The notes under the pieces were generated by a model. The model was given only the letters and a program-made list of their open reading frames with translations, did no database searches and was not told the DNA's origin. DNA of 17,811 nucleotides from JAAFIP01 sp043747295. GTDB lineage: Bacteria; Pseudomonadota; Gammaproteobacteria; Burkholderiales; Burkholderiaceae_C. The position numbers were made by a program, and so were the translations under genes. Below, piece by piece: positions 1-7,742 of the stretch; the stretch's first letter is position 1; each line of letters opens with the position of its first letter. The DNA lies in NCBI GenBank assembly GCA_043747295.1, contig JAYTPK010000104.1:1-17811 (forward strand), read 5' to 3'.

Positions 1-1
1 T

Positions 2-733
<732 letters not shown>

Positions 734-782
734 TCCTCTTGTCCCGTTCGCACTAAGACAAGTCGAAGTGCAAACTACAAAC

Positions 783-815
783 CCCTGCAAGGCGTGAGCT
801 TTGCAGGGTTTTTTT
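783..815 (+). terminator. Rho-independent terminator of groEL
   Basis: Stem CCCTGCAAGGC (783-793) pairs with 798-808 (one G-T pair) around a GTGA tetraloop of the stable GNRA class, followed by seven T (809-815). It lies 50 bp after the groEL stop. The stop codon of the convergent minus-strand gene lies within and next to the T run, so the two transcription units meet here. Confidence 0.9.
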
Positions 816-1317
816 ATATCCAAACGTCATTAAAGGCTTTTTTTTTCTTGCGATTTAAAGATCCAAACGATGCCGCCATAACGGCTAACAACATCATAAA
901 GAAGAATATTTTCCATGGCGAAGATTCTTCAACTGTAAGTCTTGAGCGTTGAGGGTTTTCTCCGTCATACCAAATCTGCCTTTGTGATTTATATTTTGAA
1001 GCCACAGGTAGTTCTTGAGTACAAGACAACTGCGATTCAAAACGTACTGATTCAGTAACAGAACTCAATTGACGATTATCTTTAGAGCTGGGGTAGGAAT
1101 ATTCGTATTGGATTCGCATAACTGGTCCTCCGCTCTTCCCACTTTCATATCCGCAATAAGCATCTTTAAAATATGCGGTGGTGAGAATCGGCTGTGTCAA
1201 GCGAAGACTTGTGTTGATATTTGCAGCGTGTTGATAACTCCAAACTCCGATTAAAACAAAAATAGCCGCGATGAAAAAACAGGTTGTAGGCGACGCAGAG
1301 TAAGTAGATTTAATCAT
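814..1317 (-). CDS. DUF3592-like membrane protein
   Basis: About 167 residues. A hydrophobic segment near the N-terminus (CFFIAAIFVLIGVW) and another near the C-terminus (IFFFMMLLAVMAASFG) flank a soluble middle of about 95 residues. The middle has paired cysteines and a WYDGENPQRSRL motif like the YDPxNPxxxRL signature of DUF3592 proteins. This suggests an inner-membrane protein with a periplasmic loop; the function is unknown. I chose ATG at 1317. The frame is open further, to a TTG at 1347 that overlaps the upstream antitoxin stop as TTGA, but that start would add a polar 10-residue leader. The gene lies downstream of the HTH antitoxin on the same strand and may be cotranscribed with it, or be controlled through the dyad at 1327-1365. 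Confidence 0.7.
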   Translation of the reverse strand: MIKSTYSASPTTCFFIAAIFVLIGVWSYQHAANINTSLRLTQPILTTAYFKDAYCGYESGKSGGPVMRIQYEYSYPSSKDNRQLSSVTESVRFESQLSCTQELPVASKYKSQRQIWYDGENPQRSRLTVEESSPWKIFFFMMLLAVMAASFGSLNRKKKKAFNDVWI

Positions 1318-1326
1318 GAAGATAGA

Positions 1327-1365
1327 GATTGAATCGACCTGATTCAAGTACCTACCAATTCAATC
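1327..1365. promoter_or_regulatory. Nested inverted repeats, possible operator
   Basis: TTGAATC (1329-1335) and GATTCAA (1341-1347) form a perfect 7-bp dyad with a 5-nt spacer. GATTGAAT (1327-1334) also pairs perfectly with ATTCAATC (1358-1365). The sites sit over the end of the HTH antitoxin gene, directly upstream of the ATG of the DUF3592-like gene, where a repressor site would act. That the HTH protein binds here is inference. Confidence 0.4.
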
Positions 1366-1622
1366 TTCACGCCTCGCCCCAGCGCAGCAGCCGCACTGGC
1401 CAGCGTAGTCAGCGTCAAACTGGTATCCGTATCGTCCAACAACCGATTGAGAGCGGCACGGCTGGTGTGCATGCGTTTAGCCATTTCGGTTTTAGTAAGC
1501 TGCTGGGCTTTCATGCCCTCTTCTATCTGCAGGGCTAGTACTTTCTTCATGGCTGAGGCTGTGGCTACTTCGTAGAGGCCTTCTTCCTTAAGAAAATCGT
1601 CAAAATTACTTCCAATGGGCAT
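1344..1622 (-). CDS. XRE-type HTH antitoxin (HigA-like)
   Basis: 92 residues. The C-terminal two thirds is a compact helix-turn-helix domain (about residues 38-85: LTKTEMAKRMHTSRAALNRL, then LTTLASAAAALG), as in the XRE antitoxins that partner HigB/Gp49-type toxins. The N-terminal stretch with FDDFLKEEGLYEVATASA is typical of the same family. The ATG at 1622 is preceded by AGGAA at suitable spacing. It follows the broken toxin gene by 14 bp (TAA at 1637), the toxin-first order of higBA loci. The antitoxin looks intact although its toxin is interrupted, so it may now act mainly as a DNA-binding regulator. Confidence 0.85.
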   Translation of the reverse strand: MPIGSNFDDFLKEEGLYEVATASAMKKVLALQIEEGMKAQQLTKTEMAKRMHTSRAALNRLLDDTDTSLTLTTLASAAAALGRGVKIELVGT

Positions 1623-1636
1623 GATGATTCCTAATC

Positions 1637-1978
1637 TTAAAAGTCAATGCGACTGGGTGCCAGCGCAATGTCTTGCGGTAGTGTGGCTTGGGTCTTTTTG
1701 ATAAATCCGTGCAACAACACCATCTAACCGCCTTTGACTGTAAACAATACGCGTGCGATGCGCGTGGGTAGCTGGGTGCGCACTTCCCATAACTTGCCTG
1801 TGAGCTTTTTGACCAAAGGCATGCCGAGTGGCCAACGAAACTGCACGGCTTTGATGTCTTCGCCTATGGCTAGCCGCTCATGCGCAGGTAGGCTTTTGAT
1901 CCAGTCTCTTACAGGTTCACCACCTGCTGTGGTTTGGTAGAAGGAAACTTTTAGTATGGGTACAGCATGGGGCGGCAT
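1637..1978 (-). pseudogene. RelE/HigB (Gp49-like) toxin gene interrupted by an amber codon
   Basis: The first part (ATG at 1978) reads like the phage Gp49/HigB branch of RelE-fold mRNA interferases: ILKVSFYQTTAGGEPVRDWI, then LGMPLVKKLTGKLWEVRT and ARVLFTVKGG. It then meets TAG at 1726-1724. The same frame continues for 28 more codons (1723-1637) with MVLLHGFIKKTQATLP, which is exactly the conserved C-terminal strand of the family (LLHGFxKKTxxTP). One sense codon has therefore become TAG with no frameshift. The truncated product would lack this strand, which carries conserved basic residues, so it is probably inactive unless amber readthrough occurs. A GTG at 2011 is an alternative start, but it overlaps the palindrome at 2001-2015. 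Confidence 0.85.
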
Positions 1979-2000
1979 TAAACAAATCGTGCCATATTTG

Positions 2001-2015
2001 ATTCGTTTCACGAAT
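2001..2015. promoter_or_regulatory. Palindrome upstream of the toxin-antitoxin operon, likely operator
   Basis: ATTCGT-TTC-ACGAAT is a perfect 6-bp dyad with a 3-nt centre, 22 bp before the toxin ATG on the minus strand. HTH antitoxins usually repress their own operon through such sites. Its ATTC/GAAT halves resemble those of the dyad at 1327-1365. Confidence 0.5.
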
Positions 2016-2032
2016 TCCCAAGCAACGTACTG

Positions 2033-2110
2033 ATTGCGTTATCACTTAGCAGCATGCGGTGAATAGCAATGACTTGCCTTTATCTGATATTTTGCTAAAC
2101 TTCTCATAAT
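2033..2110 (+). promoter_or_regulatory. Putative control region of the vapBC-type operon
   Basis: An imperfect dyad (ATTGC at 2033-2037 with GCAAT at 2066-2070, inner arms TTATCAC and GGTGAATA) precedes TTGCCT (2074-2079) and TAAACT (2096-2101, 16-nt spacer). A CATAAT (2105-2110) is an alternative -10. Antitoxins of the AbrB type commonly repress their own promoter. No strong ribosome site precedes the ATG at 2139. Confidence 0.35.
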
Positions 2111-2138
2111 TTCCAACTTTCTTACTATTGGATTTAAC

Positions 2139-2399
2139 ATGGCCAATCTCATCCGCGTCAAAGATAAGTTTCAAATCACTATTCCTGTGGCTCTGCGCAC
2201 AGCTACCGCTTTACAGCTGGGTGACTATTTAGAGGCTACGCAGTTTGAAGATGGCATTTTGTTCAGGCCCAAGCGGATGGCGGATGGCGCTGCGGCTAAG
2301 CCGGGCATTGTGGATTTTTTGAACGAGACGCGGGCTTTGGCGCGCACGCGGCAAGACATTGACAGCGGCGTAGCTCAAGAGCGTGGCTCATGGGCTTGA
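2139..2399 (+). CDS. vapB: AbrB/MazE-type antitoxin
   Basis: 86 residues. The N-terminal 45 form a swapped-hairpin SpoVT-AbrB DNA-binding domain (IRVKDKFQITIPVALR, LQLGDYLEA, GILFRPK). The remaining acidic and basic tail (about residues 55-86) is the part that normally wraps and inhibits a PIN toxin. The coding region overlaps the next gene by 10 bp, which implies coupled translation and the usual antitoxin-first order of vapBC loci. The pairing is clear from position. The name VapB is used for the operon type; several unrelated fold families carry it. Confidence 0.88.
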   Translation: MANLIRVKDKFQITIPVALRTATALQLGDYLEATQFEDGILFRPKRMADGAAAKPGIVDFLNETRALARTRQDIDSGVAQERGSWA

Positions 2400-2815
2400 C
2401 TGTTAAGGCAGGGGCCACGGTTTACCTAGACACCAATCCGCTGATTTATCTGACCGAGGGCAACCCGGCCTTCAAAGCTAGTATTGAAAAGCTATTTACC
2501 GAGTTTGAAAAAGCGCAGGCGCAGTTTGTTACCAGTGAGCTGGCCCTGACCGAGGTGTTGGTGCACCCGCTGCGCAACCATGACACGGCGCTGGTGGCTA
2601 TTTACGAACGACTGTTTGACACTTTGGTGCAGCCCCTGCCAGTCAGCCGCGAGGTGCTGATCTACGCTGCGCAACTGCGTGCCGACACGCCCAGCCTGCG
2701 CACGCCAGATGCCATTCATTTAGCAACTGCTACGTTAGCCAAGGCAGATGCATTTGTATCGGGTGATGCGGGCATTAAAGACGTGCCTGAATTTATGCAA
2801 CGATTTACTATTTAA
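2390..2815 (+). CDS. vapC: PIN-domain ribonuclease toxin
   Basis: 141 residues, a full-length PIN domain. The acidic metal-binding set is present: D14 in VYLDTNPLIYL, E55 in LALTEVLVHP, D107 in TPDAIHLATA and D126 in VSGDAGI. VapC-type toxins are Mg-dependent endoribonucleases that cut tRNA or rRNA when freed from the antitoxin. The ATG lies inside the last codons of the antitoxin gene. All four acidic positions are kept, so this module looks active, unlike the broken toxin 400 bp upstream. The particular RNA target cannot be read from the sequence. Confidence 0.9.
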   Translation: MGLTVKAGATVYLDTNPLIYLTEGNPAFKASIEKLFTEFEKAQAQFVTSELALTEVLVHPLRNHDTALVAIYERLFDTLVQPLPVSREVLIYAAQLRADTPSLRTPDAIHLATATLAKADAFVSGDAGIKDVPEFMQRFTI

Positions 2816-2847
2816 GCGATTAAAACGATTAAAGCGAGAAACAAACA

Positions 2848-3267
2848 ATGACCGATAAAAACCACATCGCAGAATTTTTAAAACAATCTTTCCCGCAAAG
2901 CAAATGCACAGTAGAAGAAGTTGGCCCCATGACCGCTGTGGTACGCCACACCGTGGGTGTGGACGAGCTGCGGCCTGGTGGTACGGTGTCTGGCCCAGTG
3001 CTGATGGCCACGGCGGATGTGGCGCTGTATGTAGCAATTTTGGGTCAGATCGGTATCGTGCCGCTGACGGTGACGACCAGCTTGAACATTAACTTTCTGC
3101 GCAAACCGGCGGCAGACTGCGACATCATTGCGCACTGCAAGCTGATTAAGCTGGGTAAAACGCTGGCGGTGGGCGAGGTGTTGTTGTACTCTGAGGGTAA
3201 GCCTGATTTGGTGGCGCATGTGACGGGTACTTACGCTATCCCGCCTGCGCGGCATGCCACAATCTAG
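2848..3267 (+). CDS. PaaI-type hotdog-fold thioesterase
   Basis: 139 residues, the usual size of single-domain hotdog acyl-CoA thioesterases. Seen features: the RPGGTVSGPVLMATADVALY segment at the start of the central helix, where family members keep a catalytic Asp (here in TADVA), and the following strand TTSLNINFLRKPAADCDIIA, characteristic of PaaI/YbgC relatives. It probably hydrolyses a small or aromatic acyl-CoA in the cytoplasm; the substrate is unknown. The start is ATG at 2848 after a purine-rich GCGAGA. The gap to the toxin gene is 32 bp and to the YebC gene 22 bp, so the genes may share a transcript. Confidence 0.85.
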   Translation: MTDKNHIAEFLKQSFPQSKCTVEEVGPMTAVVRHTVGVDELRPGGTVSGPVLMATADVALYVAILGQIGIVPLTVTTSLNINFLRKPAADCDIIAHCKLIKLGKTLAVGEVLLYSEGKPDLVAHVTGTYAIPPARHATI

Positions 3268-3289
3268 CACTTTTTAAGGAATATCAGTC

Positions 3290-4006
3290 ATGGGCGCGCA
3301 GTGGAAAGCAAAAGGCAAAGAATTAGCAGCCAACGCTAGGGGCAAGTTATTTGGCCGCTTGGCCAAAGACATCATGGTGGCCGCGCGTAACGGGGCAGAC
3401 CCAGCGTCTAACTCCAAATTGCGCTTGGTGGTAGAGCAGGCGCGCAAAGTGTCGATGCCCAAAGAGACGCTGGAGCGGGCCATTAAAAAAGGCGCTGGCT
3501 TAACCGGCGAAGTGATTAACTTTGAACGCGTGATCTACGAAGGCTTTGCACCGCACCAAGTAGCCGTGATGGTGGAATGTTTAACCGATAACGTCAACCG
3601 CACTGCCCCTGAGATGCGCGTGCTGTTTCGCAAAGGGCAGCTGGGTACCAGCGGCTCTGTCAGCTGGGATTTTGACCACGTGGGCATGATCGAAGCCGAG
3701 GCTGCAGCGGGCAGCACCATAGACGCAGAAACCGCAGCTATCGAAGCCGGTGCGCAAGATTGCGAAGCGGGCGAAGAGGCAGGCACCACGCTGTTTATCA
3801 CCGACGCTGCCGACCTAGACCTGGTCAGCCGCGCCTTGCCTGCGCAAGGCTTTAGCGTGCTATCGGCCAAGCTGGGCTATAAGCCTAAAAACCCAGTGGA
3901 CCCCGCTAACCTGAGTGCGGCGCAGCTGGAAGAGGTGGAGGCATTCTTAGCTGCCATTGATGGCAACGACGATGTGCAAAACGTGTATGTAGGGCTAGCG
4001 GGTTAA
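3290..4006 (+). CDS. YebC/PmpR family protein (YeeN-like branch)
   Basis: 238 residues, full length for the YebC/TACO1 family. Seen: AKDIMVAARNGADPASNSKL, the helix VSMPKETLERAIKKGAG, the VIYEGFAP strand, then TDNVNRTAPEMRVLFRKGQL and GSVSWDFDHVGMIE. Family members were long annotated as transcription regulators; more recent work ties them to translation, including relief of ribosome stalling on proline stretches. The N-terminus begins MGAQWKAKGKELAANARGKL instead of the usual MAGHSKWANIKHRK, which places it in the YeeN-like paralogue group. The start at ATG 3290 is supported by AAGGA upstream. A repeat with a 12-bp hairpin follows. Confidence 0.9.
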   Translation: MGAQWKAKGKELAANARGKLFGRLAKDIMVAARNGADPASNSKLRLVVEQARKVSMPKETLERAIKKGAGLTGEVINFERVIYEGFAPHQVAVMVECLTDNVNRTAPEMRVLFRKGQLGTSGSVSWDFDHVGMIEAEAAAGSTIDAETAAIEAGAQDCEAGEEAGTTLFITDAADLDLVSRALPAQGFSVLSAKLGYKPKNPVDPANLSAAQLEEVEAFLAAIDGNDDVQNVYVGLAG

Positions 4007-4036
4007 GTCTCTGTCGTGGATGCTGAACCGCTTAAT

Positions 4037-4109
4037 ACTATAATTTTGATAGCTATAGAAGTAATAAATACTTGGACTACGGGCTGATTTGATACCTAAA
4101 TCAGCCCGT
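4037..4109 (+). repeat. Dispersed repeat, copy A, with 12-bp hairpin
   Basis: The core (4037-4090) aligns without gaps to copy B at 11119-11172 (41 of 54 identical). The distal part forms a perfect hairpin: ACGGGCTGATTT (4079-4090), 7-nt loop, AAATCAGCCCGT (4098-4109). It fills the gap between convergent genes. There is no T run after the stem, so termination is possible but unproven. Confidence 0.75.
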
Positions 4110-4115
4110 GGGGGC

Positions 4116-4451
4116 TTATGCAGCAGGCGGTTCGCCGTATTTGTTAGCCTCAGGCTGTGGTGGCTGCACAAACCAGTAAATAATCAAAATCCAACCCAGT
4201 ACGGGAATGATGCCTACCAGCTGCAACCAGCCGGTTTTGCCAATGTCATGCAAACGGCGTGAGCCAGCAGCGATAGCTGGTAAAAACAGCAGCAGTGACA
4301 CGATGCCTCCCAAAGTAGCGTGCAGTGTGTTGGCAATGATGCTGACACCCACTTGCGCTAAAACAAACCACCAAAACTCCGAGCGTGAGGCCCGGCCATC
4401 AAAGCCCACATATTTTTGCAGGCAGGACGTGACGGCTTGTTGAAAATTCAT
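4116..4451 (-). CDS. DUF805 inner-membrane protein
   Basis: 111 residues from ATG at 4451, which is preceded by GAGGAG at ideal spacing; the frame is open upstream but those residues are not hydrophobic and lack a ribosome site. DUF805 hallmarks: YVGFDGRASRSEFWWF near the N-terminus, then membrane segments and the SRRLHDIGKTGW motif before the last hydrophobic segment (LVGIIPVLGWILIIYWF). About four membrane spans are expected. E. coli relatives YhaH and YhaI have no settled function. The gene is monocistronic and convergent with the YebC-family gene. Confidence 0.9.
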   Translation of the reverse strand: MNFQQAVTSCLQKYVGFDGRASRSEFWWFVLAQVGVSIIANTLHATLGGIVSLLLFLPAIAAGSRRLHDIGKTGWLQLVGIIPVLGWILIIYWFVQPPQPEANKYGEPPAA

Positions 4452-4571
4452 AGAGACTCCTCGTTGGGTTAAAGTATTTTTCTTACGTGCTTTCGCGCCA
4501 TCATCATAGCCGCGCATGCGCCTAATGGAAACCCCGCTACCCTAGCGATCTGCAACATGGTTTTAATATGA

Positions 4572-4589
4572 CAGTCATATTTCAGTGGT
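4572..4589 (+). promoter_or_regulatory. Candidate Pho box upstream of ugpB
   Basis: CAGTCAT (4572-4578) and CAGTGGT (4583-4589) are direct heptamers 11 bp apart with an AT-rich 4-nt spacer, matching 13 of 18 positions of the PhoB consensus as I align it. ugp operons are PhoB-activated in enteric bacteria, so position and target both fit. The second heptamer is weak. Confidence 0.45.
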
Positions 4590-4647
4590 AATGTAATGTT
4601 TGTTACCTATTTGATAGTTTTATTGTTTGTTTTACCCGGAGCTATTT

Positions 4648-5949
4648 ATGAAATTGCGTTTAACCGCCCTAGCTTTAGCCGCTGCAGCATCCGTCTCGGC
4701 CACAGCCCAAACTGAAATCCAGTGGTGGCATTCGATGACCGCCGTCAACAACGAAGTGGTCAACGACTTGGCCAACAGCTTCAACGCATCGCAAAAAGCC
4801 TACAAAATTGTGCCTACATTCAAAGGCACGTATACCGAGTCGTTTACCGCCGCCGTAGCCGCGTTCCGCGCAGGTAACGCGCCACACGTTCTGCAAGTGT
4901 TTGAAGTAGGCACAGCCACCATGATGTCTAACAAAGGCGTGACTGTGCCGGTGGGCAAAGTGATGAAAGACGCTGGCGAAAAGTTTGACCCAAAAACGTT
5001 TGTGTCTGCAGTAGCCGGTTACTACACCTCACCCAGTGGCGAGATGCTGAGCTTTCCGTTTAACAGCTCCACCACCGTGTTCTACATCAACAAAGATGCT
5101 TTCAAGGCCGCTGGTATCGACACCACCAAGCCACCAAGCACTTGGCCTGAAGTAGCCTTGGCAGCTGCCAAGCTCAAGGCCAGCGGCCACAAGTGCCCGT
5201 TCACCACTGCATGGCAAGGCTGGACCCAGCTTGAGAGCTTCTCTGCTTGGCACAACGCTGAATTTGCCACCAAAGGCAATGGTATGCAAGGCGCAGACGC
5301 CCGCATGAAAGTGAACTCGCCACTGCACATTCGCCATATCGACAACCTAGCCAACATGGCCCAGCAAGGTTTATTTGTCTACAAAGGCCGCTCTAACGTG
5401 CCCGAGGCCAGCTTTATCTCTGGCGAATGCGCGATGATGCCAACGTCTACCGGCTTTTACGGCAACGTGGCCAAAAACGCTAAGTTCAACTGGGCACTCG
5501 CTCCGCTGCCTTACTACCCAGACGTAGCAGGCGCACCGCAAAATACCGTCATTGGCGGCGCTAGCCTGTGGGTAATGTCAGGCAAGAAGGCTGATGAATA
5601 CAAGGGCATTGCCCAGTTCTTTAGCTACTTGTCCAAGCCTGATGTGCAAGCCGCTTTGCACCAGCGCACGGGTTACTTGCCCATCACTACCGCAGCATTC
5701 AAATTAACAGAAGAATCAGGTTTTTACCAAAAGAACCCCGGTACTGATGTAGGCGTGAACCAGATGATCCGCAAGACTACGGACAAGTCACGCGGCATTC
5801 GCCTTGGCAACTACGTGCAAATCCGCACCATCGAGGACGAAGAACTCGAGCAGGTATGGGCGGGCAAGAAAACCGGCAAAGAGGCGCTGGACTCTATCGT
5901 CACGCGTGGCAACGACTTGCTAGAGCGCTTTGAAAAGGCCAACAAGTAA
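4648..5949 (+). CDS. ugpB: Glycerol-3-phosphate ABC transporter, periplasmic binding protein
   Basis: 433 residues. A Sec signal peptide (MKLRLTALALAAAASVSATA, cut before or after Q21) precedes a family-1 extracellular solute-binding protein starting EIQWWHSMTAVNNEVVNDLA. The segment FKGTYTESFTAAVAAFRAGN and the hinge part SFPFNSSTTVFYINKDAF match UgpB. The protein captures sn-glycerol-3-phosphate and glycerophosphodiesters in the periplasm and hands them to UgpAE. I chose ATG 4648 because CCGGAG sits at good spacing and the signal peptide starts cleanly; a TTG 21 bases upstream is unlikely. It is first in ugpBAEC, with a 38-bp gap to ugpA. A Pho-box-like site lies 60-75 bp upstream. Confidence 0.95.
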   Translation: MKLRLTALALAAAASVSATAQTEIQWWHSMTAVNNEVVNDLANSFNASQKAYKIVPTFKGTYTESFTAAVAAFRAGNAPHVLQVFEVGTATMMSNKGVTVPVGKVMKDAGEKFDPKTFVSAVAGYYTSPSGEMLSFPFNSSTTVFYINKDAFKAAGIDTTKPPSTWPEVALAAAKLKASGHKCPFTTAWQGWTQLESFSAWHNAEFATKGNGMQGADARMKVNSPLHIRHIDNLANMAQQGLFVYKGRSNVPEASFISGECAMMPTSTGFYGNVAKNAKFNWALAPLPYYPDVAGAPQNTVIGGASLWVMSGKKADEYKGIAQFFSYLSKPDVQAALHQRTGYLPITTAAFKLTEESGFYQKNPGTDVGVNQMIRKTTDKSRGIRLGNYVQIRTIEDEELEQVWAGKKTGKEALDSIVTRGNDLLERFEKANK

Positions 5950-5987
5950 ACCTGCTGTGTGAGCAGCCAATAGACTAAACTGCTTTC

Positions 5988-6869
5988 ATGGACAAACGTG
6001 TAGTTTTTAAATCATCGTGGCTGCCTTGGGTGCTGATTGCGCCCCAAGTGGTGGTGATTACAGTTTTTTTCTTTTGGCCCGCAGCGCAGGCACTGCTGCA
6101 GTCGGTGCAGCAATCTAATGCATTTGGTACGTCAGTAGAGTTTGTGGGGCTAGAGAATTTTCGCAACTTGTGGAACGACTCTACCTACCTGGCTTCATTT
6201 TTTACCACCGCCGTGTTTTCTACGCTGGTAGCGGTGCTGGGTATTAGCATTTCGCTGCTGCTAGCGGTGTTTGCAGACCGCATTGTTAAAGGTGCGTTGG
6301 TTTATAAAACCTTGCTCATTTGGCCCTACGCTGTGGCACCTGCCGTTGCGGGTGTATTGTGGCTTTTCATGTTTGCGCCTAGTGTGGGCGTGGTGTCGTT
6401 TTGGCTACGCAGTGTAGGCATTGACTGGAACCACCTGCTCAACGGCGGCCAAGCCATGACGCTGGTCATCATGGCGGCGGTGTGGAAGCAAATTTCGTAT
6501 AACTTTTTGTTTTTTCTGGCCGGTTTGCAAAGCATTCCTAAGTCGCTCATTGAAGCAGCAGCCATCGACGGTGCGCGGCCTTGGCGGCGCTTTTGGACGA
6601 TTGTGTTTCCGCTGTTGTCGCCCACCACGTTTTTCTTGCTGGTCATCAACATTGTTTACGCATTTTTTGACACCTTCGGCATTATTGACGCCGCCACTGA
6701 AGGCGGACCAGGCAAAGACACGTCCATCTTGGTTTACAAGGTGTACTACGATGGCTTCAAGGCCATGGACCTGGGTGGTTCGGCTTCGCAGTCGGTCATA
6801 TTGATGGTGATTGTGGTGGCGCTTACGGTAGTGCAGTTTCGCTTTGTCGAAAAGAAAGTGAACTATTAG
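5988..6869 (+). CDS. ugpA: Glycerol-3-phosphate ABC transporter permease UgpA
   Basis: 293 residues, six predicted membrane spans. The first span follows a short cytoplasmic N-terminus (WLPWVLIAPQVVVITVFFFW). The EAA loop, which docks to the ATPase, is at about residues 189-210 (EAAAIDGARPWRRFW, then PLLSPTTFF). It pairs with UgpE to form the channel. The start is ATG 5988; no Shine-Dalgarno is evident, but TAAACT lies exactly 6 nt before the ATG, as in four other genes of this window. It ends one base before the ugpE ATG, so translation of the two permeases is probably coupled. Confidence 0.95.
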   Translation: MDKRVVFKSSWLPWVLIAPQVVVITVFFFWPAAQALLQSVQQSNAFGTSVEFVGLENFRNLWNDSTYLASFFTTAVFSTLVAVLGISISLLLAVFADRIVKGALVYKTLLIWPYAVAPAVAGVLWLFMFAPSVGVVSFWLRSVGIDWNHLLNGGQAMTLVIMAAVWKQISYNFLFFLAGLQSIPKSLIEAAAIDGARPWRRFWTIVFPLLSPTTFFLLVINIVYAFFDTFGIIDAATEGGPGKDTSILVYKVYYDGFKAMDLGGSASQSVILMVIVVALTVVQFRFVEKKVNY

Positions 6870-6870
6870 C

Positions 6871-7722
6871 ATGGTTGAACGCCGTCCCTGGCTAAGTGCT
6901 TTGTCGCACGCCGTGTTGATCGTCGGCGTGCTGGTGGTGGCTTTTCCGCTGTATCTGACCTTTGTGGCATCCACCCACACAGTAGACACCATTATCAAAG
7001 CGCCTATGCCGCTGCTGCCCGGTGCGCACATGGTCGAAAACTACACCGCTGCCTGGAACGGCACGGGCGGTGGTAACGGCTCTAAAGCGCCAGTGGGCCA
7101 AATGATGATGGTCAGCATGGTTAGCGCACTGATCATTGCGTTGGGCAAAATTGCGATATCACTGCTGTCGGCTTTTGCCATCGTGTACTTTCGCTTTCCG
7201 TTTCGCATGTTTTTCTTTTGGGCGATTTTTGTCACGCTGATGCTGCCTGTAGAAGTGCGTATTTTGCCTACCTACAAAGTGGTGGCAGACTTGGGGCTGC
7301 TTAACAGTTATGCGGGTCTTACCGTTCCTTTGATTGCCTCGGCCACCGCCACCTTTTTATTCCGCCAGTTCTTTTTAACTGTGCCCGAAGAGCTAACCGA
7401 AGCCGCGCGCATGGACGGCGCAGGCCCCATGCGGTTTTTTATCGACATACTGGTGCCACTGTCTAAAACATCCATGGCTGCATTGTTTGTTATTCAGTTT
7501 ATCTACGGCTGGAACCAATACCTGTGGCCACTATTGATTACCACCAACGAAAACATGTACCCCGTAGTTATCGGCATCAAACGCATGATCTCTGGTGGAG
7601 ATGCGCAAACAGAATGGAACGTGGTGATGGCCACTGCACTGCTAGCGATGATTCCACCGGCGCTGGTGGTGATGCTGATGCAGAAGTGGTTTGTTAAGGG
7701 GCTCGTGGATACTGAGAAGTGA
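6871..7722 (+). CDS. ugpE: Glycerol-3-phosphate ABC transporter permease UgpE
   Basis: 283 residues, six predicted membrane spans, the second permease of the Ugp importer. The N-terminal span is VLIVGVLVVAFPLYLTFVAS; the EAA loop at about residue 177 reads EAARMDGAGPMRFFIDILVP. A glycine- and asparagine-rich insert (NGTGGGNGSKAPVG, residues 63-76) lies in the first periplasmic loop. One base separates its ATG from the ugpA stop. The ATPase gene ugpC would normally follow closely, but here a 277-bp gap filled by an inverted-repeat element intervenes. Confidence 0.95.
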   Translation: MVERRPWLSALSHAVLIVGVLVVAFPLYLTFVASTHTVDTIIKAPMPLLPGAHMVENYTAAWNGTGGGNGSKAPVGQMMMVSMVSALIIALGKIAISLLSAFAIVYFRFPFRMFFFWAIFVTLMLPVEVRILPTYKVVADLGLLNSYAGLTVPLIASATATFLFRQFFLTVPEELTEAARMDGAGPMRFFIDILVPLSKTSMAALFVIQFIYGWNQYLWPLLITTNENMYPVVIGIKRMISGGDAQTEWNVVMATALLAMIPPALVVMLMQKWFVKGLVDTEK

Positions 7723-7742
7723 ACTTTTCCAAGGTTTTAAAT

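Noticed and set aside
2816..2835. Short CGATTAAA tandem before the thioesterase gene
   Set aside because: Two units of 8-9 bp in AT-rich spacer are not enough to call a functional iteron or operator.
4079..4109. 12-bp hairpin as an intrinsic terminator
   Set aside because: The stem is perfect, but neither strand has a T run after it, so it is recorded as part of the repeat instead.
6405..7031. 208-codon minus-strand open frame across ugpA-ugpE
   Set aside because: Antisense to two well-supported permease genes; composition rich in His, Arg and Gln with no fold signature.
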